Source: Sinotaia quadrata | Lineage: Eukaryota > Mollusca > Gastropoda > Architaenioglossa > Viviparidae | NCBI GenBank assembly: GCA_028829895.1 | Contig: CM054180.1 | Span: 108,801,635-108,865,634, forward strand | Direction of reading: 5' to 3' | DNA length: 64,000 nucleotides | Shown here: in pieces, positions 28,001 through 36,999 of the stretch | Layout: the number at the start of each line of letters is the position of its first letter | Numbering within the stretch: position 1 is the first letter of the stretch | Made by a program: the position numbers and the translations under genes | Notes under the pieces: model-generated | Database searches by the model: none | Seen by the model: the letters and a program-made list of their open reading frames with translations, nothing else | Told to the model about the DNA's origin: nothing

Positions 28001-31000
28001 AGCCTGAGTTTTAAAGTTATGCTAATAAAAATGGATCAGGAGAAAGTTTAGGGTTACATCTTTATTTTTCAATTTTTGTTCTTATTCAAATAAGAAAAAG
28101 TCATATGCTGTCAAACACAGAAAGAAATTAAGAACAAAGCAAATTTTTCAATCTTGTTGACATAAGCCTAAGGCTGCAAGGCCCTAATTTTAGCAAAAAC
28201 ATGTCCAACACTTAGTAAGTTTAATTATTTTTCTTTCATACATAAAGTCACATTAAATAAAATAACATCTTGTTAGATAAAGAAATTATCTTTAATTTTT
28301 ATCAAAGTTGCATCAAGTTCAACAAAATAAATTGTATTAAACTATCAAACTTTGCTAAAGTAAAGAAAAACACCAAATTTGTGCTTTAAACACTACTTAT
28401 TCCTGCAAAACAGTGGTGGGACAACCTAATAGTAATATAAGAATATGAAATTTCTAGTAATGTAATATGTTGTAGAGACTTATAAAATTAGCATAATTTA
28501 TACAGAATCAACTGTTTTATAATTCTCACACAGAGGAAATGTCCTCCAGGTGCAAGTCCAGAATAAATTAATATACTATAGCATTCTGATTTACTATGAT
28601 TTTAAAAAATGTAATAATAATATATTACATTAGTGTTACCTTTAAGGATGGATAAGCATCAATTTCAAATTCTCTGCAAATGTGTAAATTGTCTTCATTA
28701 GAACAATCAATGACTCCAATGGAAATAACTCTCCGCCAACCTAATGAACAAAATTATTATTATTTAATGATAATAATTAATAAATAATAACACATTCAGT
28801 AGAAATGTTAATATGTTTAATCAATTACTGAGTTGGCATTAATTTTACTTTTTAATGACCAGTGACTTACTATTTACCACATTTGCATTATTTAATATAA
28901 ATTATAATATTATAGTTTTATTACTAAGATACCAATAATAAACCTTCAACAATTCTGAACATTTTTATTATTGATATTTTTTTACTCACCAGAAAATGCT
29001 GACAGAATCAATAAATTTAAAATAAGTATCTTCAAATATCAATTCACAATATTAATGCATTATTTGTAAATCATTAAATGCACACAAAAATAATACTTCA
29101 TCTTATGGTTATACTTATTTCAAGTCTCGTTGTCTTTCCTTCTAAAATAATGCAAAGATACTGATAGTGATAGTACTACTATACCATTTAACTTGGCTAA
29201 CACGAGTAATAGACAACTAAGTGGCTAGGTTTAAGTTTAGGCACACAGTTCTGTGTGTGGAAAATAGGGGGTTCAAACCCTCTCATCTGTCATGGATATT
29301 AGAATGTTCCTCCCCAAAATATACCCTTTCCCTAGCTTATGTGTTTCACTATCATTTATCAAGATGCACTTTAGACTGCAAAATACGTGACTAAGATCTT
29401 AACTGAAAATGATATACAGATTAACCTTTAATAAAATATAATTTATAAGTATGCAATATTATTTTTATACAATGAATACTATAATACTAATAGTAATATA
29501 ATTTAGTAAATGGTAAAATGATTTAATACAATTTAGTATCTCTGTCAGTCTGTAACTAAAGTGTAATATAATAGTGTAAAGTGTAATTATTAAATATTAA
29601 CTTGTTTATAAATATGTTGTTTATCAACTATGAACTCCAACAAAAACAGCTTTAAATAAATTATATATTATAATCCTTAAGGCTTAAGTGGTGATAAAGA
29701 ATGAAAAAATAATTAATCATTCAAACTCTTTTGCAAGTTAATAATAATATTAATTATTATTTTAAATACTACTATTGTGCTAATAAATTAAATAATGTAA
29801 TTTTAAAATTTAATATAATTAAATCTGATCAGCAATAAGCACATCATGTTAGAACAGCACATCATCAATATATTAAATTATTATGATAATTTATATGATT
29901 CTGTTCTGGAAATCTTATGACAAAATCAATAAATGACAGAATGATCAAGTTAGTAATGACTTGATCAAGTCATTAACTAAAATGTAACAGTAATAGTAAT
30001 ACTAATAACACTAATTTTACTTTATTAGTACATTTGTTATAAAATTGATGATTTTAAAATGTTTAAATAATTATAATTTATATACAGTAATACAGTAAAT
30101 TCCCAACAATTTAAACTAATTAGATGCTTAAGGATGCAGATTAGCTTGTTGTTGTAAAAAACATAATGCATGATTAATTATAAGGTAATGGATTTGAAAT
30201 GAAGTGACTGCAAGAGTGCTAAAAGAATGGTTACTAAGAGAAAATATGGGATACAAAAAGAGGTTTCTAAAAATATATCACCACTCTATAATAAAGAGAA
30301 AGTGAGATTGATGGTGATATGTACTGCAAAGACAAGGATTAGTTTGTTGCTTGTGAAATTACAAAATCTGAAAGTTGAAAATTTTGTAAAAAAAACCATA
30401 CCTTTCATACTCAGTCAAAAATATAAAAATGTTTGTTTTTTTCTACAGAACAAAACTTGGAAATAATTAAAAATTTGAAAATGTTAATGAGTTATAAAAT
30501 ACACATTAAATAATTAATGACCAAACTGTGTGATACTGATAGTATAAGAAACAAACATGAGTCATTTCAGTTAGCTGGAGTTTTTGACTATATAATAGTT
30601 TAATAAGTTTAAGAAATGTATCCTTCCATAAAGCAATAAAAAAAACCTTTAAGTTTAAGTATAATGATGAATGAACTTGATAAATGAAAGGTTTTGGTTC
30701 AACCAGCAGAGAGCTGAAGGAAACCCAGTATCACTAGCACATGAAGTTTGAGCAGTAAAAGTGAAGCATTTCTCTTTAATGACAATTTGAAATTAAAAGA
30801 CATGATAGTTATCACATCTTCTGGCTTGTTTTATTTATAGCTTCTCTGTTTTCTTACTTTAAAAAAAAAAAGTATGTTAAGTTCATACCGACAATAAAAT
30901 ACACAATATTATTTAATATTATTTAAATAAGTTTTGTAAACATTATTTTGACAGTATTATATATATATATATATTTACATTCTCATATTCTGATTCTACT

Positions 31001-31713
31001 CAACTCTAGTGTTTAAAACATGAGCAGTTATTAGTACTAGTACTTAGTAGTCAATGCTTTAAAAACAAGAATTTGTGCTTAGGAAAAGCTTCAAATATAC
31101 TTTTAAAATAATAAAAAACATAAATTATACAACTAATCTTATCTTAACTAATATTATATTCTACAGAAACACAGTAGACATACCACTTAACAGTACGAGA
31201 ACACTATCATGTTAAATTGGAAACCACCATCACTAGACCGTAGACGTTAAGTAATTAAATATAATTTATAAGATTGATGAAAATTATAACAATACCTTCT
31301 AATTTAGAAATTTAGAAATGGAGACAAACTTTACTTTGCGATAAACAGATTATGTGAAGTGAAAATAAACGTGAGAAGGAAAGAAGGAGAAGGTTGTTTA
31401 GACAAACTATGAGATGGAGAGAAAGTTAAGAAAATGTAGGCCTACCTTTCATGTCTGAAGCAATGGCTTTCCATGTTGGGACAAATTTAATGCAATGGCC
31501 ACACCAACTGTTATAAAACTCAATCAGCCATGCATTACTTTTGCCATAGACACGTTCTGAGAAGGTTTTATTATTTAAAATAACCACATCATCTTCTATT
31601 GAATACAATCCTTCCTTCTTTGCTTCCAATAACTGTCGCGTCGCATCGCCATTTATTCCACTACATATGATACACGTCAAAAAAATCGAAAGTAATAAAA
31701 TAATTCGCTGCAT
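15248..31713 (-). CDS. QSOX1: Quiescin sulfhydryl oxidase (QSOX), complete 10-exon gene
   Basis: Ten exons on the minus strand join as 31713-31446, 28740-28640, 26577-26426, 23930-23840, 22209-22073, 20551-20354, 20229-20100, 18802-18686, 16602-16467 and 16041-15248. Every intron is GT/AG and the phases agree, giving 2124 nt (707 codons plus stop), close to the 600-750 residues usual for animal QSOX. Seen: a signal peptide (about 1-22), WCGHC at 70-74 (thioredoxin redox centre), a second thioredoxin-like domain lacking CxxC (about 150-270), the YMQDLESALHY block (about 320-330), then an Erv/ALR domain with YRGYPCGMW, FGCQEC (C464-C467, flavin-proximal pair), WLWSGHNRANSRL (FAD-binding helix) and CPQC (C524-C527). 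A hydrophobic segment at about 670-692 is a type I membrane anchor. Known of the family: FAD-dependent formation of protein disulfides from thiols and O2, giving H2O2, in the Golgi or outside the cell. The number of QSOX paralogues in this species is unknown, so the suffix 1 is provisional. Confidence 0.95.
16467..16602 (-). CDS. QSOX1: QSOX exon 9: Erv/ALR FAD-binding core
   Basis: 136 nt, phase 0 in and phase 1 out, residues 399-443 plus one base. Reads LVKWVGCQGSRPQYRG, then YPCGMWTLFHILSV. The RGYPCGMWTLFH stretch is a near-invariant flavin-contacting part of QSOX Erv domains. Acceptor is tttgtag; donor is GCTG|GTAAG. Confidence 0.94.
17255..18010 (+). repeat. Dispersed intronic repeat, copy 1, decayed
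   Basis: Lies in QSOX intron 8. It matches 27625-28470 over most of its length with substitutions and indels. The right inverted arm survives in decayed form (near 17640-17690) and the left arm is largely lost, so this copy looks older or internally deleted. Confidence 0.7.
18686..18802 (-). CDS. QSOX1: QSOX exon 8: start of Erv/ALR module
   Basis: 117 nt, phase 0 at both ends, residues 360-398. Reads FFPGRTQVKNLLWKLVG, then EMWVEAIDKLQ. The aromatic-FPG motif follows the LAK of exon 7, as in other QSOX proteins. Acceptor is tgttcag; donor is TACAG|GTATT. Confidence 0.9.
18893..18913. repeat. (AT)n microsatellite in QSOX intron 7
   Basis: An AT run just upstream of exon 8; a (TAA)n run follows at about 18986-19010. 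Confidence 0.85.
19806..20107. repeat. About 155-160 bp tandem duplication covering the exon 7 donor
   Basis: Segments 19806-19946 and 19959-20107 match with small indels (TTACCACTGTTTGA, ACTTATATATCTA, TCTAAAGCAAATA, TATCCTACCTTTG). The real donor at 20099 is copied at 19939, 160 bp downstream in the transcript. Using the copy would run into an in-frame stop. Confidence 0.85.
20100..20229 (-). CDS. QSOX1: QSOX exon 7: helical region (YMQDLESALHY)
   Basis: 130 nt, phase 2 in and phase 0 out, residues 316-359. The YMQDLESALHYSFRQEI block, followed by LDALKNFVTALAK, is a hallmark of the QSOX helix-rich region. The donor AAAG|GTAGGATAC is duplicated 160 bp further into the intron (see separate entry). 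Confidence 0.93.
20354..20551 (-). CDS. QSOX1: QSOX exon 6: linker between thioredoxin and helical domains
   Basis: 198 nt, phase 2 in and phase 2 out, residues 250-315 plus part of 316. Reads SGTKMVDSDRHRFVDTLLQ and continues to DTNPHTGDSKVLR. This segment is poorly conserved among QSOX proteins; it is placed by reading frame, splice signals and the flanking exons. Confidence 0.87.
22073..22209 (-). CDS. QSOX1: QSOX exon 5: second thioredoxin-like domain, second part
   Basis: 137 nt, phase 0 in and phase 2 out, residues 205-249 plus part of 250. Reads VILDLVDYPSILVRTMLKA, then KFGIISYPSLYIINKD, where the YPS cis-Pro loop of the second thioredoxin fold is kept. Acceptor is attgcag; donor is GCAAG|GTGAT. 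Confidence 0.92.
22494..22558. repeat. 35-bp tandem duplication in QSOX intron 4
   Basis: AAATGTTATGACCAAAAATT followed by AGCACTGTGA occurs twice, offset 35 bp. Confidence 0.85.
23840..23930 (-). CDS. QSOX1: QSOX exon 4: second thioredoxin-like domain, first part
   Basis: 91 nt, phase 2 in and phase 0 out, residues 174-204. Reads SIAQIWDETTEEHKFVV then LVFEDDQSIVGRE, the first beta strands of the redox-inactive thioredoxin fold. The acceptor tattacag lies inside a 75-bp tandem repeat that extends into the intron (see separate entry). Confidence 0.9.
23925..24155. repeat. 75-bp tandem repeat, 3 copies, covering the exon 4 acceptor
   Basis: CTGTAATAAA recurs at 23931, 24006 and 24081. The first copy contains the real minus-strand acceptor tattacag, so intron 3 carries two further copies of the acceptor in perfect 75-bp register. 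Using an upstream copy would add 75 nt holding an in-frame TAA. Confidence 0.9.
25510..25964. repeat. Near-identical 226-bp tandem duplication in QSOX intron 3
   Basis: Two copies offset by exactly 226 bp (TATGACATAGATCACC at 25515 and 25741). I see one clear difference (AAATTTG versus AAACTTG). This indicates a recent duplication, allelic variation or an assembly artefact. Confidence 0.9.
26426..26577 (-). CDS. QSOX1: QSOX exon 3: linker into second thioredoxin-like domain
   Basis: 152 nt, phase 0 in and phase 2 out, residues 124-173 plus part of 174. Begins LFPPYFAQKQTTGIKI and ends PPTWPKLLPL, matching the FPP and WP..PL landmarks of QSOX between its two thioredoxin folds. Acceptor is ttttcag; donor is CTTAA|GTAAG. 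Confidence 0.9.
27625..28470 (+). repeat. Dispersed intronic repeat, copy 2, with 52-bp inverted repeat
   Basis: Lies in QSOX intron 2. It is homologous in the same orientation to 17255-18010; shared blocks include TCTAAATTTTCTAACA, GCAGTTTTCAG, TATGCTAATAAAAATGGATC, TAAAGAAATTATCTTTAAT and CACTACTTATTCCTGCAAAA. Arms at 27787-27838 and 28078-28129 are inverted copies with one mismatch in 52. No ORF is seen. Likely a non-autonomous transposable element. Confidence 0.75.
27787..28129. repeat. 52-bp inverted repeat pair within intron 2
   Basis: The left arm 27787-27838 and right arm 28078-28129 are reverse complements at 51 of 52 positions, separated by 239 bp. They could be terminal inverted repeats of a small element (343 bp) nested in the larger repeat, or an RNA hairpin in the intron. 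Confidence 0.85.
28640..28740 (-). CDS. QSOX1: QSOX exon 2: rest of thioredoxin domain 1
   Basis: 101 nt, entering in phase 1 and leaving in phase 0, residues 90-123. It reads WRRVISIGVIDCSNEDN, then CREFEIDAYPSLK. The cis-Pro motif (YPS) and the CxxxxxxxxC pair of the QSOX thioredoxin domain are present. Acceptor is ttag at 28744-28741; donor is AAAG|GTAAC. Confidence 0.93.
29205..29330 (+). repeat. Possible tRNA-derived SINE head in QSOX intron 1
   Basis: GTGGCTAGGTTTAAG resembles a tRNA A box, and GGGGGTTCAAACCCT, about 45 bp further on, matches a B box with its T-arm stem. Between them CACAGTTCTGTG can form an anticodon-like stem. The D arm is poor, so this is a degenerate tRNA-derived SINE rather than a working tRNA. 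The body and tail are not defined. Confidence 0.4.
31446..31713 (-). CDS. QSOX1: QSOX exon 1: signal peptide and thioredoxin CGHC
   Basis: Codes residues 1-89 plus one base of codon 90. The ATG at 31713 is followed by a hydrophobic stretch (QRIILLLSIFLTCIIC), a typical signal peptide, so this start is chosen. EFYNSWCGHCIKFVPTWK carries the redox-active CxxC at 71-74. The donor reads GAAAG|GTAGG with GT at 31445-31444, phase 1. Confidence 0.93.
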
Positions 31714-32340
31714 CTCTTTTTGAATAATAAACGACTCTGGTTTATGTCCTTCCTGTCATGATATCCTCAAACACATTAAAAAAAGGAAACAAATACACAA
31801 AATCAACGTCAGCTAGATGAGTTTAAATCACACAAAATATTGATTAAAGACATATGGTGCAGACAGCATCTTTTAGACGATTCTTAATTTTCAGATTTAA
31901 AAGAGTGAAAAAGATAAGATAATACAGTTACATTCTATTCGGGATTCAGAAATACATACTGATGAAATTATATACATATCTAGAGAGAAATTTGTACTGA
32001 AGTTTTATTGTTTAGGAGATTAATCAAAAGCTGTAGGCTACTAATTAAATTTCATATTTCATTACATATTTAGAGAAATATGGAGAATATTAGCTAGAAA
32101 TTAACGTGTTTATTTTTTAAAGGGAAATAACCCTAACTTACGAACCCGAGGAGGAGTATAGCCCCCTTTTCATCTTAAACTAGATGTGCATTCTTTAATG
32201 CGAAAGAAAATACAGATTTAAATTTATATAATATATTTTTACAATATGCCAGAAATAAATGAATTAAAGCCTTATATAAATAATTTACTGTATTGTCTAC
32301 TTGTTATAAATAGACAAGGATTGAAAGGCTTGAGGAAAAA

Positions 32341-32936
32341 ATAAAATATATACCAACAACAATCACACCTTCTCACAAGAACAAATACAGCCACAGAAGC
32401 AGACAGGAAACCTGATTACAATCCACACTCATCTGCAACCAACACCCCCTCCCCCACATAAGATATATATATTTATTTATTTAAAGTACTCCTCCAACGC
32501 TCTACAGCTAGCCACTACTCCACACGTCTACCACCAGCACCCTCCTGCACCCGCCTCCCAACCACTACAGGCATGAAGATCAATACCACCTCCAGGCAGC
32601 CACCCTCACCCCTCTCCAGAAACAAGTGAGGAGAGGAAGACCCTCCAGGGGACCACCAAAGCTGATAATATCCCAGATAAAAGGCTTCCTGCATCCTCTG
32701 GAGAGTGCCAGCGAGAAAAAAAAAAAAGGCTTGAAGTCTTCACTCACGGATGCGCACACGTAAACAAAGATGCACACAAACCCAACCACCCTCTTCGAGA
32801 CAAAGTGAGAAGAGGAAGGCTCCACAGAAATCTACCAAAAAACCGAGAACATCCAATGAATATAAAAAATTTTCACGAAATTCCTGTGGAGCAAAAGTAG
32901 TTAACGATACAACAACACCTGCACACCTGCACGCAT

Positions 32937-32938
<2 letters not shown>
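32341..32938. other. GC-richer spacer with two diverged related segments
   Basis: Compositionally unlike the AT-rich surroundings. Segments 32600-32720 and 32780-32895 share CCACCCTC, AGTGAGGAGAGGAAGRCYCC, CTACCA and CCTCTGGAG / CCTGTGGAG landmarks, as an old tandem duplication. No recognised protein. It sits just past the 3' side of the LINE fragment and could belong to the same or another element. Confidence 0.4.

Positions 32939-32993
<55 letters not shown>
32939..32993. repeat. (CA)n microsatellite
   Basis: About 27 CA units. The His-Thr and Cys-Val ORFs over it are artefacts. Confidence 0.95.
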
Positions 32994-32995
<2 letters not shown>

Positions 32996-33089
32996 TACAC
33001 TTACCACATAAAATGTTAGTATGTATGTAGCCCTATGTTTAAGGTATGTAGCCCTATAAATTATGTACCCTATGCACCCTTTGCACTTC

Positions 33090-33722
33090 TTATTTATTTT
33101 TCAGCCTTTCCCCCTCGACTTCTGTTGAGTGTCGGTTGTGAACCAAGGTCTCGGAATCTTACCAAGATTCTGGGAGATCCAAGGTTTTACGGAGGATATG
33201 GGCACTTCCGAGGAGCGCTGCTTTTAGTAGTGGGACTAGTCTATGGTTTCCAGAAGTTTATTCAGATAGCCTTCCAACTCAGACGTTATGTTTTCCAAGG
33301 CTCCTATCACTCACTACACTGACTACAGGTATCACTTCTGTTTTTACATTCCACAGTCTCTGGATTTCTAATCTAAGATCTTGGTATTTTTCTACTTTTT
33401 CTCTTTCTTTAGTTTAGGTTTCTATCACTTGGAACAAGAACAGCAATATAATTGTTGCTGTTCTGTTGGACTTATTGAGAACTACAATGTCTGGTTTACG
33501 AGCAGTAATCACTTAATCTGTTTTTATCTCGAAGTCCCACAGTAGTTTGACTTGTTCTGTTTCGGTGAATGCTTCTGATTGGTACACCCATGCTCTTTGT
33601 GGGGATTTTACTCCATAGTTCTCAGATAGATTTCTATGTATGAGTTTTGCCACTTTGTTGTGTCTTTTGGTGTACTCTGTTCCAGCCTGAACCTCACATC
33701 CAGATAGTATATGTATATGTAT
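33090..33722 (-). pseudogene. Non-LTR retrotransposon (LINE) C-terminal fragment, broken
   Basis: The minus strand reads LSGCEVQAGTEYTKRHNKVA, then YQSEAFTETEQVKLLWDFEI, ARKPDIVVLNK, EKYQDLRLEIQRLWN and ALLGSAHILRKTLDL. This string of motifs (W-D-F/x-I-x-T-D, A-R-x-P-D-I-V, EKYQDLxxEIxRLW, ILRK) is the familiar C-terminus of polyproteins of invertebrate LINEs. An in-frame stop (about 33513) and frame changes break it. The fragment is cut on its 5' side at an (ATT)n run (33717-33753). It is a dead 3' piece; the reverse transcriptase core is absent. The plus-strand ORF at 33035-33322 is its antisense shadow. Confidence 0.75.
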
Positions 33723-34352
33723 TATTATTATTATTATAATTATTATTATTATTGACCCTTCAATCGATTCCAGTTGTCTGACGAATTGTTGGAGTAGTAG
33801 TAGTAGTAGTAGTAGTGTTGGTGTTACGTTTTGTGTAATTACTATATAGTTTTATAATTCATTATTCTGAAAATGCATGATAATTTCTTGTCCAATGACA
33901 CACAGATATATTTTTTGTTCGTTTTATGTACGTATAATTAAAACTGCCAATCAAATCTGTCAATTTTTCTTATTATTACAAAAGTATAATTATTTTTTTA
34001 ATTTGTCCAGTAGAATATTAAACGTTTTGGCAAATTACTGTCCTTTCAGGCGGTCTTAACGCTGTTCAAATGCGGGGATATTTATGCCTACGAAATCACA
34101 AAATATCTTGAGAATATTGTTTACTTAAAATGAACTCATAATTATTTGGTGGGATATAAGACTACATTTGTGTTGTCACTGACTGTTTTAGTGAATTATC
34201 GTGAAACTGCCTCACTCGAAGAATAGGAGAGGGTATTGTGGGTTATGCTGTAGAATGGTGGCTGCCCGAATAGGTCTAGCTCATCTGGGCTTGCACAGTT
34301 TCATACATCAAGAAACTCAACGAAATGCTTCGGCCGGAAGCACTTCCTATAG

Positions 34353-34560
34353 CAGGGGTGCACAAACATTTTAGGCCAGAGGGACAAATTTCCAATTGAT
34401 AGTGCGTGGAGGGCCGCCACATGGATGGCTTAGTAGAAAAAAAACAACACAAATAATGAAACAATGTGTTTTACATTCGTAATAATGGTAACACCCAAAA
34501 GTCCTCCGGGGCCGCATAGAGCCCTGTTTCGGGCCGCATGCGGCCCTTTGTGCACCCCTG
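34353..34560. mobile_element. hAT-type MITE, 208 bp
   Basis: Starts CAGGGGTGCACAAA and ends TTTGTGCACCCCTG, perfect 14-bp terminal inverted repeats of the hAT type. Interior inverted segments (AGGCC / GGGCCGCATG) and the absence of an ORF mark it as non-autonomous. The flanking 8-mers are tcctatag and ttctagag; the right one fits the hAT target preference nTCTAGAn, and the left one appears mutated. Confidence 0.85.
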
Positions 34561-35259
34561 TTCTAGAGTCACTGGGTGGAACTGTCGACGATAATATTAG
34601 ATAAAGAAAAAATATGAACGATGGCTAGGAGGGTATAAAAACCACAATGCAAAAGCAAAATAAAATTAGAACACATTTTAAAAAACAAACAAACAAACAC
34701 TAAAATGTTCAGATGAAAATTGGTTTGTAGGAAGAGTGCTATTATGTTTTTTTAATAATTTGTTTGCTGCAAATACCGTTTTAACGCTTGTTTAAAATAT
34801 GTGTATATTGCAAAACGAGCAAACAAGAAATTCATATCAGGAAAAGTTATTTAGGAGTTGACATTTCAATTGTAGCTAATGTTTGTTGAAATACAGGCCT
34901 GTATAAATACCAACACTGACAAACACTGTAAATACGCCTGTACAGGTGAAATATCTTTAGAAATTCTGTCAGTGTGCTTGTAATGCAAGGTATGGCATTG
35001 CAAGTTTGTGTGTGCAAATAAACACATCACTGTCAGGAGGTCGGTCTGACACTGTTAGGATAGGCAGGCAGGTGGCAACGCAAGGCAAATTCACACGATA
35101 CTTAGACAAGCAGCACACGCTGTTTACATTTCAAAAGCGGAACAACTCTCTGATCTCAAAGGGTATTTGCAAAAGTGTCACGGGCACTAGTTCGTGGTGA
35201 CCGAGACTTTCGGGAACTGGAAAACAGCACACTGTCGGTTCATTAGTGTGTGTGTGCGC

Positions 35260-35330
<71 letters not shown>

Positions 35331-35987
35331 AGGGGAACTGAGTAGGACTTTTGATGTTGGTATCATTTGCCACACTCATTCCACTTTCACCCCGCAGCTT
35401 AAGCAGGGATACAATCACAAATCGATCGCCCACCACATATTAATGGATGTTTACTCGGCTCGCCCCCAGTCACATTCGATCATTACTTAGACAGGTGTAG
35501 ACAGTTGATATGAATAGGATAGGATGAACAAACTGGTGTCGTCTAATATGCAATAAGTGGATAACTGAGATAAATGGGTTTTAAGAATAATGAAACAAAA
35601 GACACAGAACAATGTCTACAGTCGACACAAAAGACAACAAAATCTCATAGAGCTATAACATATAATTAAAAGTCTATGCCCTTAACTGAGCACCGGCTGA
35701 CAAGGGTAATTTTACAATTTACAAAATCTACACTCTCCACAAATAAGCAAATTGCAGGGCAAAATAACTTCTACAGATGACATTTTTCAAAGACAGCTTT
35801 GCTGACTTAAGATGGTCAACCAAAAACGTGATCTAGTGTGAAGATTGAAGTCAAGATGGCAAAACAAGTTGGAAATAATAGAATGTAGCCTAGAACTGTC
35901 AAAGCTTCAGTGAATACTGATGTAGAAAGTGTTCCAGTACATGAAACAATAACAGAAAACCAATGAAATAAAAGTACAGTCTGTGGC
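34561..35987. other. Spacer without a supported gene
   Basis: Apart from the GT/GA microsatellite, no coding or RNA feature is recognised in this stretch. Confidence 0.55.
35246..35327. repeat. (GT)n(GA)n compound microsatellite
   Basis: A GT run with two GC interruptions changes directly to GA at 35300. Two minus-strand ORFs here are only repeat translations. Confidence 0.95.
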
Positions 35988-36430
35988 AGAGGAAATTTGC
36001 CTTTCACTATTTCTAAACTTAATAATTATATATTTTGTTCCCAATGTTAATGTGATCCTACTTTGGGCACTGCTTATGATAATACTTTTTGAAAATGCCA
36101 GAGTTGGAGTAAACAACTCAGGTGGAGAATATGCTAAAACTTGCTATGTAATCCAAACCAGTTCCAAGCAGATGAGTAGTTTTTCTCACTAATAGTCTCA
36201 CACATGTTCATAACAAATTCATCCAATGGGGATGGTCCAAAAAGTTACTTTGTTGAAGAATGTCCTATATTCTAATCTCTTTGATTTTGACATAACTCGA
36301 GTCCAGTCATGAAGGCGATTGTTGGCTTATGGTAGGTTAATGCACTGATAAAGAAAGAATGGACTTAGAAATATTTTGTAAATGTTTGCTATTGATCTAT
36401 AATTGGGGAAATCTTATGTAATTGAACCAT
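35988..36430 (+). repeat. Dispersed repeat R1, subfamily A, copy 1
   Basis: Shares long stretches with 59284-59890, for example AGAGTTGGAGTAAACAACTC, TTCATAACAAATTCATCCAA and TCCTATATTCTAATC. Shares AGAATGGACTTAGAAATATT with all copies. Non-coding and not recognised as a named family. Confidence 0.8.
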
Positions 36431-36855
36431 TATTTCTTTGTTCACTAATTTGATTACATTGTACATTATCATTATTATATCATCTTTATTTTTTAAAATC
36501 CTTATTATAAAATCTTCTATTCCTTTACTTTTTTTAAATTAATTTTTTCTGTCTTTATTATAATAGTTTCTAGTCCTTTATTTTAAAAATCAATACAATA
36601 ACATCTTCTATTCCTTATCTTTTAAATCATTATTGTAACATCTATTCACTTGTCTTTCAAATCATTTTTATAACATCTTCTATTCACTTGTCTTCCGATC
36701 AACTCATCAGCTGACTGTTTTCTAATGGGTATAGAGAAAGTGACGTTATTAAAGAAACCTAATATAGAGTGTGGTTTGTTTGTTTTTTTAAAAAGCAATT
36801 ATAAGTACTGTGTGGTTCGTAGGTTAATAATTTTCAATTTTTACCGGAGAACTCC

Positions 36856-36997
36856 CGACAAAATGTCCAGTCAAACGTACTAAACAATAACCACTAAGAA
36901 TGAAACAAGGCGATTTGTTATTTAGTCGACAAAATGTCCAGTCAAACGTACTAAATAACCACTAAGAATGAAACAACGCGATTTGTTATTTAATCGA
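36856..36997. repeat. 71-bp tandem duplication
   Basis: Two near-identical units beginning CGACAAAATGTCCAGTCAAA and ending CGATTTGTTATTTAGT, with a four-base indel (ACAATA) between them. Confidence 0.88.
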
Positions 36998-36999
36998 CA

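Noticed and set aside
29205..29330. Functional tRNA gene
   Set aside because: A and B boxes are present, but the D arm and acceptor stem do not pair well; a SINE remnant is more likely.
33035..33322. 95-codon plus-strand ORF
   Set aside because: Antisense to the LINE polyprotein fragment, which explains the open frame.
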